Source: Micromonospora sp. WMMD1102 | GTDB taxonomy: Bacteria; Actinomycetota; Actinomycetes; Mycobacteriales; Micromonosporaceae | Reading direction: 5' to 3' | Length of the DNA: 64,000 bases | NCBI RefSeq assembly: GCF_029626265.1 | Contig: NZ_JARUBN010000001.1 | Span: 5,025,001-5,089,000, forward strand | Shown here: positions 26,152-34,019 of the stretch, in pieces | Numbering within the stretch: the first letter of the stretch is position 1 | Layout of the letters: each line of letters opens with the position of its first letter | Notes under the pieces: generated by a model | What the model was told of the DNA's origin: nothing | The model's input: the letters and a program-made list of their open reading frames with translations, nothing else | Databases searched by the model: none | Translations under genes and position numbers: made by a program

Positions 26152-26626
26152 GTTGCAATCCTCACCCGGTCCGAGGACCGGGTGCAGCCCGGCCGGGGTC
26201 CGACCTCGCGGCGACCGCCGCGGCCTATTGCAATCCTCATCCGGTCCGAGGACCGGGTGCAGCGGTGTCGTAGATCGTGTCCGTTCCGTCCTGCTTGTAG
26301 TTGCGATCCTCACCCGGTCCGAGGACCGGGTGCAGCTTGACCAGCATCCCGGACGGGTGCGCCCCGTCCTGGTTGCGATCCTCACCCGGTCCGAGGACCG
26401 GGTGCAGCCCCGTCGAGCACCAGCGGCAGCAGTTCGGGGGTCTGGTTGCGATCCTCACCCGGTCCGAGGACCGGGTGCAGCTCGTCGGCGCCGACCCGTT
26501 CGTGCCGCCAATCGAGTTGTTGCGATCCTCACCCGGTCCGAGGACCGGGTGCAGCGACCGCCCCGGTTGCTGTCCCAGAGCTGGACGGCGTTGCGATCCT
26601 CACCCTGTCCGAGGACCGGGTGCAGC
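26152..26626 (-). CRISPR. CRISPR array 2, leader-distal part (7 repeats)
   Basis: Repeats start at 26152, 26227, 26300, 26372, 26445, 26519 and 26590. They are 37 bp and differ from array 1 in the hairpin loop (CTCG instead of TCCG on the crRNA strand). The first two have GCAATCC for GCGATCC, the second also starts ATTG and has CATCCGG, and the last has CACCCTGTCC, all signs of an old, leader-distal part. Spacer 26337-26371 occurs again at 27181-27215. Spacer 26556-26589 is 31/34 identical to one in array 1. Confidence 0.96.
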
Positions 26627-27069
26627 CGCCGGATGGAGATGTTTGTTCTCTCCGGGCCTTTCGGGCCCCACCTCTCCAGCAAGTTCTGGACCCTCCAGCC
26701 ACGGAATGTGTCCATGTCTCGATGGAAACTCCAGTTCCAGTTGGCTCCACCAGTCCCAGAAGCCGGAACGGTCGTACTTCGGCCGGAGGAGCCCCACCAA
26801 CCCGCCACCAACCCGCCAACGCCGTGGAGCTGCGCTCCGACCAGCGACGCCTTGGGGCGGCGATTCGGTGGCAAGCCGGTCGAAGACCGGCGCGGCAGCA
26901 ACTCGGCGCTGAGCGACGCGAACCGGTGGGGCCGCGATAACGCCGCCAGCCATCGACGCCCATGTGGGGCCGCAGGTTTCTGGAATCGACGTGGCGGGTC
27001 CAGGAATCGATGGAGCAGTGGGGCCCGAACAAGTCGGCGAGAACAGATGTTGGCGTTGGGCGCGATGAC
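26627..27069. mobile_element. 443-bp insert between repeats, with 59-bp inverted repeats (MITE-like)
   Basis: The DNA between repeats ending at 26626 and starting at 27070 is far longer than a spacer. Positions 26639-26697, read in reverse complement, match 26992-27050 over 59 bp without gaps at about 75 percent identity. The shared core is GGTCCAG, then TGGAG, GTGGGGCCCGAA and GAGAACA. What lies outside the inverted repeats (12 bp left, 19 bp right) adds to 31 bp, about one spacer. A small non-autonomous element inserted in a spacer would explain this. Both arms translate to similar peptides (WRVQ-x8-WGP), so remnants of two inverted gene copies are the alternative. No transposase is encoded. 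Confidence 0.5.
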
Positions 27070-28077
27070 GTTGCGATCCTCACCCGGTCCGAGGACCGGG
27101 TGCAGCGGGTTGCCCGTTCGGGACCGGCGACACCTTGAGTGAGGTTGCGATCCTCACCCGGTCCGAGGACCGGGTGCAGCTTGACCAGCATCCCGGACGG
27201 GTGCGCCCCGTCCTGGTTGCGATCCTCACCCGGTCCGAGGACCGGGTGCAGCTCATGTACGTGTGCGCCGGGTCGCCGGGCGGGGCGAGGTTGCGATCCT
27301 CACCCGGTCCGAGGACCGGGTGCAGCAGACGTCATACTGCTTGCACAGCTCACTCGTGGACGGGTTGCGATCCTCACCCGGTCCGAGGACCGGGTGCAGC
27401 GCGGGGCAACAGTTTCTCGCCGAGCACCGGTACGCCCCGTTGCGATCCTCACCCGGTCCGAGGACCGGGTGCAGCGCGCCGACCCGGTGATCCCCAGCGA
27501 GATCCGTCCCCACGTCGTTGCGATCCTCACCCGGTCCGAGGACCGGGTGCAGCCTCGTCGGCCAGGTACGCCCACGCTTCCCGCGCGGTGTCGTTGCGAT
27601 CCTCACCCGGTCCGAGGACCGGGTGCAGCCATGGGTCGGCGTCGTCGTCGCCTACCTCGTTCAGGGGTTGCGATCCTCACCCGGTCCGAGGACCGGGTGC
27701 AGCCGGAGCGGACAGCGCGTCGAGTGCCCCCTCGGTGCCCTTGTTGCGATCCTCACCCGGTCCGAGGACCGGGTGCAGCACACGCGGCTCGTCCGGCAAC
27801 ACCCGCTCCACCCGGAGTTGCGATCCTCACCCGGTCCGAGGACCGGGTGCAGCACCCAGGTCCACAAGCTCGGCGAGCGACTCATTGCCGGAGTTGCGAT
27901 CCTCACCCGGTCCGAGGACCGGGTGCAGCGTCCGCATCGCCACCGGAGGAGATCCCCATCCCACAGGTTGCGATCCTCACCCGGTCCGAGGACCGGGTGC
28001 AGCTCAAGCGCGTCGCCGCCCCCGTGCCGACCCCGGACGAGTTGCGATCCTCACCCGGTCCGAGGACCGGGTGCAGC
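27070..28077 (-). CRISPR. CRISPR array 2, leader-proximal part (14 repeats)
   Basis: Fourteen 37-bp repeats start at 27070, 27144, 27216, 27290, 27364, 27439, 27517, 27593, 27667, 27743, 27817, 27893, 27967 and 28041, apparently without substitutions. Spacers are mostly 35-41 bp. The hairpin is CACCCGGTC-CTCG-GACCGGGTG. The leader lies to the right (28078-28208), so the newest spacers should be there. The second spacer (27181-27215) repeats one from the distal part exactly. Confidence 0.97.
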
Positions 28078-28208
28078 GGCTCATGACCTGCGAGGATGCC
28101 ACACAGCATAGACCCTGCCTCAATTTGCCATCACCTATGCCCCATTAGGCCCGAAAAATCGCCTAGGAACCTCACGCTTAAGTCGGGGCCACTTGGGGTT
28201 CCTAGATC
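28078..28208 (-). promoter_or_regulatory. Leader of CRISPR array 2
   Basis: GGCTCATGACCTGCGAG touches the last repeat, as at array 1. CTAGGAACC (28163-28171), followed by TCACGCTT, faces GGTTCCTAG (28197-28205) as a perfect 9-bp inverted repeat; at array 1 the same blocks occur with the same internal spacing but one arm has drifted. The central part is AT-rich (28110-28160) and could hold the array promoter on the minus strand. Confidence 0.72.
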
Positions 28209-28231
28209 GACTTCGACGACGGGGCGAGCAC

Positions 28232-28450
28232 TCAGGACTCGGTGACGAACACCCCGACGCCATGCACACCCTCGACCAAACCCTGCGTCTGTAGCACCAG
28301 GATCGCCTGCCGCACGACCCCTGCGGACACGCCGTACTCATTACGGAGCTGGGCGGTGGATGGCAGCTGGGCACCGGAGGCAAGCTCGCCAGACTCGATC
28401 TTTGCTCGAATCTCGTCGGCGATGCGCTCCCACTTCGGTTTGGCGGGCAT
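28232..28450 (-). CDS. Short GntR-family regulator (DNA-binding domain only)
   Basis: 72 aa. KWERIADEIRAKIESGELASGAQLPSTAQLRNEYGVSAGVVRQAILVLQTQGLVEGVHGVGVFV is a complete GntR winged helix; no ligand-binding domain follows. Such stand-alone GntR proteins (KorSA/KorA-like or YtrA-like) often control integrative elements or membrane operons in actinobacteria. GGGAG precedes the ATG by 6 bp. The intergenic region to the divergent operon holds an ACTAG-A-CTAGT palindrome (28532-28542) that is a likely operator. It presumably represses both directions. Confidence 0.85.
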   Translation of the reverse strand: MPAKPKWERIADEIRAKIESGELASGAQLPSTAQLRNEYGVSAGVVRQAILVLQTQGLVEGVHGVGVFVTES

Positions 28451-28493
28451 TGGCGGTCTCCCTGGTCAGCACCGCCATTTGATCACACCGCAC

Positions 28494-28544
28494 TTTCCTA
28501 GACAAGTAAGGACTACTCTGACGTTGGCTTTACTAGACTAGTAT
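28494..28544. promoter_or_regulatory. Probable GntR operator region
   Basis: ACTAGACTAGT (28532-28542) is a palindrome around a central A. A related half CCTAGACAAGTA lies at 28497-28508. The two sites sit between the gntR start and the divergent operon, in an AT-rich patch. The assignment to the adjacent regulator is inference. Confidence 0.5.
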
Positions 28545-28691
28545 GACAAAGTTCTCGTTGATCGGTTCCCTGGTCAGCACCCTTGGGGCCGGTCGTCCCG
28601 CACAGAGCCCGGCCGGCCCACTCTCCCGGTCGGCCGGGTGCCCCCACCTGTCCCCGCACACCCGCCAGCTATCCCCCACCGGGAGGCAGCA

Positions 28692-28727
28692 ATGCACCCA
28701 ACCCCAGCCCCGGAGACGACCCCGTGA
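28692..28727 (+). CDS. 11-residue leader peptide overlapping the next gene
   Basis: GGAGG (28682-28686) lies 5 bp before an ATG that opens MHPTPAPETTP and stops in CCGTGA, where GTG (28724) begins the downstream gene. The 4-bp overlap and the strong ribosome site suggest that translation of this Pro/Thr-rich peptide feeds ribosomes into the next gene or stalls before it. The peptide is read from sequence, its expression is inferred. Confidence 0.4.
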   Translation: MHPTPAPETTP

Positions 28728-29692
28728 CCGCCCTCTCCCAGTCGGCGTACGCGACCTTCGCCCGTACCCGGATGGACGAGGCGCGGCGGGCAGTGCTCGG
28801 GCACAACGTCTGCGCGTACACCGGGGTCTGTCTCGGGTGTGGGCGGCCCGGCCCCTGCCCGACCCTGCTCGCCGCCCGGCGGACCCTGGCCCACCACTCC
28901 CAGCGGACGGTCAACCAGCGGCCCCACCACTACGGCGACCCCGGCCACCGCCAGCTACCGATGCCGACCGAGGACGTAAGCACGCCGCCACCGGCCGAGG
29001 AGCTGCGCACCGCCTGCCTGGCCGTCCAGTCCGCGCTCGATCGGGCCGACCGCCAGATCACCGAGACAGACGATCCACTATCTACCGCCGCCCTGACTCG
29101 CTGGCACGACGCCCTCACCGACGCCTGGACCGCCCTCAGCCTGGTTCACTCCGGCATCGCCGAGGCCCGCCGACTGCCCGGCAGTGTCCCGCCGAGCACA
29201 CAACAGCGAGTGGACGCCTTGGCGGCGGCCCGGACGGACGCGGACAGGGCCACGGTCGCCGTCGGACGGGTCCGGCGGCAGCTCGCCGCCGCCGAGGACC
29301 GGCTGCGCCGGACCAGCACCGACGCCCCGGCCCGGGTCGCCGCCGACCGGTGGCGCACCGCCGCCGCCCGGCTCGACCTGGTCGCCGCCCGGCTGGCGCT
29401 CGGAGCCAGGGCCGTCGACCGGTACGCCGCCGCGCTCACCGGCGCCACCCAGCCGCCACCCCACCCCGCGACCCGACGGACGAGCCGGCCGACGACGACT
29501 CCCGCCGCCACCGCCGGGACGATCGCCGCCAGCGCCGGGACGATCGCCGCCAACGCCGAGACGATCGCGGCCGGGGCATGGGCGGCCGGGGCCGTGCTGC
29601 TGCGGGTGCACCCGTGGGCCGGCTGGCGCGGCCTCCTGGCCCGGGTACGCCAACACAGCCAACTCGACCGTGGACGGAGCCTGCTGTGCTGA
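28724..29692 (+). CDS. Cys-rich-motif protein with coiled coil, unknown function
   Basis: 322 aa from GTG 28724. After an N-terminal helix (YATFARTRMDEARRAVLGH) comes VCAYTGVCLGCGRPGPCPT, a CX5CX2CX5C cluster that could hold zinc (about 28-44), then LLAARRTLAHH. The middle (about 90-245) is Ala/Arg/Glu-rich and predicted coiled coil. A T/A-rich segment with two GTIAA-type repeats (about 258-285) precedes a basic C-terminus. The start overlaps the 11-residue leader ORF, and the stop overlaps the next gene by 7 bp. I do not recognise it. Its place between a GntR regulator and an FtsK-type operon suggests a shared job. Confidence 0.6.
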   Translation: MTALSQSAYATFARTRMDEARRAVLGHNVCAYTGVCLGCGRPGPCPTLLAARRTLAHHSQRTVNQRPHHYGDPGHRQLPMPTEDVSTPPPAEELRTACLAVQSALDRADRQITETDDPLSTAALTRWHDALTDAWTALSLVHSGIAEARRLPGSVPPSTQQRVDALAAARTDADRATVAVGRVRRQLAAAEDRLRRTSTDAPARVAADRWRTAAARLDLVAARLALGARAVDRYAAALTGATQPPPHPATRRTSRPTTTPAATAGTIAASAGTIAANAETIAAGAWAAGAVLLRVHPWAGWRGLLARVRQHSQLDRGRSLLC

Positions 29693-30489
29693 GCCGGTAC
29701 GCCGCCCCGCTCCGCGATCTCGTCGTCGGCCGGCCGCGCGACTACCAGCACCGGATCGACCGGTTCGACGAGCCGGACTGGCGGCGGTACGGCCTGCTCG
29801 TCGACACCGCGTTCCGGCTCGCCGTCAACCGGCGGTTCCGGCCGGGCGGCCAGGATCGGGCCCCGGTGATCCGGTTCGTGGCGAGCGTCCGGGAGCGCTA
29901 CGACCACACCGGCTACGACCTCGATCCGAGGCTTGCCGAGTCGCTGCTCTGGGCCACCCTGGCCGGCGAGCCGACGCCGGACCCGCTGCGTGCCCGGACG
30001 CACACCACTCAGACGCTCCTGCTGGTCGCCCTGCTCGATGACGAGGGCCTTTCCCGCGCCGAGCTGGACCGCTTCCTCACCGACGCCGAAGGCACCCCCG
30101 ACGCCAAGGCCCAGACCGACACCGACACCGACACCGACCCGAGAGGCGAGCCCGGCACGGGCGACACCTCGCCAGCAGGACCCTCAGACCAGGTAGTAGC
30201 CGAAGAAGGCCACCGGAGGGGCGAGGAAGCAGATCAGGAAGCCGAGCCTGGCGTACCGGGCGGGACGGCCGACGATCATCCTCGGCTTGCCCCAGATGCC
30301 GAGCGTCAGATAGCCGAGGAAGAAGGCCATCGTCGGCAGGCCGGCGCAGCTCCACGAGAAGAGCGCGAAGGTGCCGCTGTCCAGGCCCTTGTTCCGGGTC
30401 ACCTCGGCGACGGTGAGCAGGATCCAGATGATCACCGTCAGCACGCTGGCACAGATCAGATAGACAGTCGTCGCCCGAGCCAGCGGTGA
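29686..30489 (+). CDS. Unknown protein; open frame runs into the convergent gene
   Basis: The first part (about 165 aa) reads like a protein: VLSRYAAPLRDLVVGRPRDYQHRIDRFDEPDWRRYGLLVDTAFRLAV, then VASVRERYDHTGYDLDPRLAESLLWATLAGEP and LLVALLDDEGLSRAELDRFL. After a TDTDTDTD run encoded by ACCGAC hexamers (about 30114-30138) no in-frame stop appears until 30489, 306 bp inside the membrane-protein gene on the other strand. The antisense part has the composition of a shadow frame. Either the overlap is real, or a slip in the hexamer repeat removed the original stop; the other forward frame would stop at 30196. Function unknown. Confidence 0.5.
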   Translation: MLSRYAAPLRDLVVGRPRDYQHRIDRFDEPDWRRYGLLVDTAFRLAVNRRFRPGGQDRAPVIRFVASVRERYDHTGYDLDPRLAESLLWATLAGEPTPDPLRARTHTTQTLLLVALLDDEGLSRAELDRFLTDAEGTPDAKAQTDTDTDTDPRGEPGTGDTSPAGPSDQVVAEEGHRRGEEADQEAEPGVPGGTADDHPRLAPDAERQIAEEEGHRRQAGAAPREEREGAAVQALVPGHLGDGEQDPDDHRQHAGTDQIDSRRPSQR

Positions 30490-31239
30490 CATCGCCGGAA
30501 AGAGCGGCGCCTGCTGGGCCATCGTCTCGGTCTGCACGATCATCACGTCGGCGCCGTCGGCCGACTGCCGGGCCAGGTCCAGCTCGCGCAACGGATCGAC
30601 CGGCGGGGCCGGTGGCATCCCGGGCGCCGCGCCGGAGACCGGCCCGACGCCGGCCGGCGTCGCGTCGGCGGGCAGCCGGGGGCCGGGGACCGCGCCGGAG
30701 GCCGGGGTCGCCGGCAGCGCACGCCGCGCCGGACCGGCCGGCAGTTCCGGGTACGCCGCACCGCCGCTCGCCGGATCCGCCCCACTCCCCTGCTCGCCGG
30801 CTCCCGGGCCGGCGGGGTTGTCGAGCCCGGTCGGCCGGTAGACATGCCTCTGCACCCCGGACGGCCCTTCCGGCGTGGGCGACGATCCATGAGGGGGCGG
30901 CGGAGGCGGCGACTCCTGGTCCGGCCCGCCGTACTGGACCGGCACGGCAGCGTGCCCGGGTGCTCCGGCCGGCGGCGCAAATCCGGGCGCCGGAGGCGGA
31001 GGCGGTGCTGGCAGCGGCGGCCCGGACTGCGGGGCGGCGGCCGGCGGGATCGACTTGCCGATCATCTGGCCGAGTGCGGTCAACCGCTGCTGCTGCACCC
31101 CGAGCCGCTGGTCGAGCCGGTCGGCGACCACCCCGGCACTCCCCCGCGCCTCGGCGAGCTGCGCGGCGGTCCGCTCGGCACCGCGCCGCAGCTCGTGCAG
31201 GTGCCGGGCCAGGGCCGCGTACTCGGCGAAGCTCGCCAC
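30184..31239 (-). CDS. Pro-rich membrane protein paired with an FtsK-type ATPase
   Basis: 351 aa. An N-terminal helix (FAEYAALARHLHELRRGAERTAAQLAEARG...) likely forms a coiled coil. Residues about 65-225 are Pro/Gly/Ala-rich and disordered. The C-terminal part has four hydrophobic segments (TTVYLICASVLTVIIWILLT; FALFSWSCAGLPTMAFFLGY; a third around GFLICFLAPPVAFF). GTG 31239 follows the ATPase gene's stop by one base, so the two are co-expressed. A membrane anchor or pore for the ATPase is plausible. No family is recognised. Confidence 0.65.
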   Translation of the reverse strand: MASFAEYAALARHLHELRRGAERTAAQLAEARGSAGVVADRLDQRLGVQQQRLTALGQMIGKSIPPAAAPQSGPPLPAPPPPPAPGFAPPAGAPGHAAVPVQYGGPDQESPPPPPPHGSSPTPEGPSGVQRHVYRPTGLDNPAGPGAGEQGSGADPASGGAAYPELPAGPARRALPATPASGAVPGPRLPADATPAGVGPVSGAAPGMPPAPPVDPLRELDLARQSADGADVMIVQTETMAQQAPLFPAMSPLARATTVYLICASVLTVIIWILLTVAEVTRNKGLDSGTFALFSWSCAGLPTMAFFLGYLTLGIWGKPRMIVGRPARYARLGFLICFLAPPVAFFGYYLV

Positions 31240-31240
31240 C

Positions 31241-33799
31241 TCAGCTCCCCTCCTCGTCGTCGTGCTCGTGCCCAGCCTGGACGAACGGCACGATCAGGCG
31301 TACCCGCTGGTCGTGGCGGTCGACGAGCAGGGCCCGGTTCGACCTCGGGGTGTAGGCGAGGTCGGTGACGCCGAGATACATCCCCAGCTCGCCACCTGGC
31401 ACGTTCAGCGCCACCAGGCAGGCGATGTCGTCCCGGTTGCTCGACCCGCCGATGTCGTCGGAGAGCCGGCGCAGCCCGCGCCACCAGCCGAGCAGGTGCA
31501 CCCCGTACGCGGGGCCCTGCCGGAGCATCGCCTGGAGGTCGTCCAGCCCGGACTTGAACTGCTCGTCCCGGGCGCCGAGGATGCCGCTGGCGCCGTCCAT
31601 GCCGTACCCGACCAGGAAGGTCCGGGGCGCGGTCGGCCCGTCCGCCGGCTGGCTGGCGAGTTTGCGCAGCTCCTCGCGGAGCCCGGCGGCGTCGAGCCGG
31701 TCGACCGGATGGCCGGCGCCGGTCAGTTCGGCGATCGTCTGCTCGGCGATCTCGTCGGCGACCGCGACCAGCGGGGCGACCAGGAACCGGGCGCTGCCCG
31801 GGGCGTGCTGCCGGGCCAGGCTGACCGTGGCGGCGTGCAGCACGCTCGCCCCGACCGGCGAGGTGCCGACCACCCCGAGGTGCCGGCCGGGCGTCGCGTC
31901 CAGCGCGAACATCGCCGAGGTCAGGTCCACGTCGACGGTACGCCCGACCAGCGCCAACGGCCGCCGTCCACCCGGGACCAGTCCCCGGTATGTCGGGTCG
32001 TCCTCGACGTGCACCGACTCGTACCCCTTGAACACCGCAGGTGGCCGAGAGCCGGGCCGGCGGGCCTGCCACAGCTCGTGCCGCAGCTGGGCCACCTCGG
32101 CGCCGCTGGCGTGCGCGTCCGGGAACCCGACCACCGTGTTCGCGGCGGCCAGCCCGGCGGACGGGTTCACGATCGCCGAGCCGATCGGCAGCGCTCCGGC
32201 AGCGTCGTTGAGGTGGTCCAGCACTCCGCCGCCGCCAGGCAGGGCTATCCGGAGCGGGAACTGCCCGAAGATCGAGTCGTTCTTTCCGTAGAGCGCCTCG
32301 ATCCCGGACATGCTCTGGCTGGCCAGCACCAGGTGGATGCCGTAGGAGCGACCCTTGCGGGCCAGCTCCTCAAGCAGCGCCACCGCCTCCCGGGCCACCG
32401 CGTCGTTGCCGGCGAAGAGGACGTGGAACTCGTCGATCACCGCCACGATCCGGGGTACCGGTCTGCCGGTGTCCCGGGGCAGGTCGGCGAGTTTCGTCAC
32501 GCCGTGCCGCTTCAGCGCCGACGCCCGCCGGTTCAGCTCCCGGCGCAGTTCGCGCAGCACGGCGACGCCGTACTCCCGGTCGGACTCGATGCCTACCGCG
32601 CGGGCGTGCGGGATCCAGCTCGGATCGCGGCCGGTCGGCACGAACTCGGTGAAGCTGACGCCCTCCTTGAAGTCGAGCAGATAGAGCGACAGCTCGTCCG
32701 GCGAGTAGCGGGCGGCGAGTCCGTAGAGGACGTCGAGCAGGAAGACGGTCTTGCCGGAGCCGGTCCGGCCGCCGACCAGCCAGTGCGGGGTCTGGTCGTC
32801 GAAGGCGCAGATCACCGGCTCCCGCCCGGCCCGGCCGACGATCGCGCGCAGCCCGTTGCCGGACGACTCCGCCCAGGGGCGGGCCGGCAGCAGGTCGGTG
32901 AACTCGAAACTCGACTCCCGGCGGTAGATCTCGCCGAGCCGGTCGGCCAGCGCCGCGACCGCGCCGGCCGGCGGCTCGCCGTCCAGGCGTACCGGGGCGG
33001 CCAGGCCGGTGCCGTCCGAGCTGAAGGGATGGCCGGGCGGGTCGCCGATCCAGGCGTACCCCTGCGGGTCGAGCCGGACCTGTGTGGTGCCGCCGAGCGG
33101 CGGCGGGGCGAGCCCGGCGCTCCGGGGCGGATAGCCGGCGGCGAGTACGCAGATCCCGGCGGTCGGGCCGGCGTGCGTGAGCGCGGCGAGTCGCCCCAGC
33201 TCCCGACCCCCGTCCGGCAGCGAGGCGGCGACCAGGAGCAGGAGTTCCGGCGTACCCGAGGTGGCGGCCTGCTGGGCGGCCCGGGCGTGTCGTTCGGCGG
33301 CGTCGAGCACGGCGGAGATCTCTGCCTCGGTAGTGGCCGGCGGCGGCATCGCGCCGGCCTCGACGAGCACCCCCAGCGGCAGGAAGGTGGCGCCGAGCGC
33401 GGCACTGTCCAATCCGGCTACCCGGACCGAGCCGGGTGGCGCGGCGGCGAGCAGCCGGACCACCAGGGTACGCAGCAGCGCCGCGACCCGGCCGTCCCGG
33501 GCGTCGGTGTCGACCGCCAGGTGGGTGCCGCCGCTGAGTGGTACCACGGCCGGGAAGTCACCGTGCACAGTGCTCGCCACGCCGAGCCGCATCGGCAGCG
33601 GGCCGGCGAAGAACCGGGCCGGCTCGGGTTCGGCGCTTATCGCCCCGCCGACCCGGTGCAGCCGGGCCACGATGTCGGCGGTCTCGCCGCTGTCCGGCGG
33701 CGGCTGTAGTCGGGCCAGCCCGTGCCGGGCCGCGTCCAGGTGTGCCCGGGCCTGCCGGTGGGCGGCCACCGCCCGCCCGAATGTGGCTGCGAGTCCCAC
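31241..33799 (-). CDS. FtsK/SpoIIIE-domain ATPase
   Basis: 852 aa. The core has Walker A LVGGRTGSGKTVFLLDVLYG (about 340) and Walker B IVAVIDEFHVLF (about 455), then LARKGRSYGIHLVLASQSM, the sensor block of FtsK/SpoIIIE proteins. A second, degenerate ATPase-like domain starts near 625 (HLGVVGTSPVGASVLHAATV, no Lys). There is no membrane segment and no gamma winged helix, so it is neither cell-division FtsK nor SpoIIIE. The tandem-domain layout recalls EccC-type motors of type VII secretion and the conjugative TraB group. Its operon partner carries the membrane helices. The substrate (DNA or protein) is unknown. Confidence 0.75.
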   Translation of the reverse strand: MGLAATFGRAVAAHRQARAHLDAARHGLARLQPPPDSGETADIVARLHRVGGAISAEPEPARFFAGPLPMRLGVASTVHGDFPAVVPLSGGTHLAVDTDARDGRVAALLRTLVVRLLAAAPPGSVRVAGLDSAALGATFLPLGVLVEAGAMPPPATTEAEISAVLDAAERHARAAQQAATSGTPELLLLVAASLPDGGRELGRLAALTHAGPTAGICVLAAGYPPRSAGLAPPPLGGTTQVRLDPQGYAWIGDPPGHPFSSDGTGLAAPVRLDGEPPAGAVAALADRLGEIYRRESSFEFTDLLPARPWAESSGNGLRAIVGRAGREPVICAFDDQTPHWLVGGRTGSGKTVFLLDVLYGLAARYSPDELSLYLLDFKEGVSFTEFVPTGRDPSWIPHARAVGIESDREYGVAVLRELRRELNRRASALKRHGVTKLADLPRDTGRPVPRIVAVIDEFHVLFAGNDAVAREAVALLEELARKGRSYGIHLVLASQSMSGIEALYGKNDSIFGQFPLRIALPGGGGVLDHLNDAAGALPIGSAIVNPSAGLAAANTVVGFPDAHASGAEVAQLRHELWQARRPGSRPPAVFKGYESVHVEDDPTYRGLVPGGRRPLALVGRTVDVDLTSAMFALDATPGRHLGVVGTSPVGASVLHAATVSLARQHAPGSARFLVAPLVAVADEIAEQTIAELTGAGHPVDRLDAAGLREELRKLASQPADGPTAPRTFLVGYGMDGASGILGARDEQFKSGLDDLQAMLRQGPAYGVHLLGWWRGLRRLSDDIGGSSNRDDIACLVALNVPGGELGMYLGVTDLAYTPRSNRALLVDRHDQRVRLIVPFVQAGHEHDDEEGS

Positions 33800-34019
33800 C
33801 CTGCCCTGCCCCCAACCGCTCGGGTACGCGTATTCACCGGAACACTAACCGAAGCGGGCGCGGGAACGTACCAGGCGGGGCTGACCGGCGGCCCGACGGG
33901 ACAGCCCCGGCGCCGGGCAGCCGGATGGAGATCCGAAAGGGATCATGATCTGTTCTGGTCCGCACGGACAGGCGGACGCTGCCGAACGTCCATTGACGGG
34001 TCAAGATGACTGTGGAACC

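Noticed and set aside
26627..27069. An internal leader for the distal part of array 2
   Set aside because: The conserved GGCTC-TGA-CTG-GAG block that touches both true leaders is absent after the repeat ending at 26626, and the CTAGGAACC/GGTTCCTAG dyad is missing.
27135..28148. Long plus-strand open frames through array 2
   Set aside because: Same artefact of CRISPR repeats as in array 1.
31241..33799. Cell-division FtsK or an intact integrative conjugative element
   Set aside because: The protein lacks FtsK membrane and gamma domains, and no integrase, excisionase, replication gene or attachment repeats were seen in 28-38 kb.
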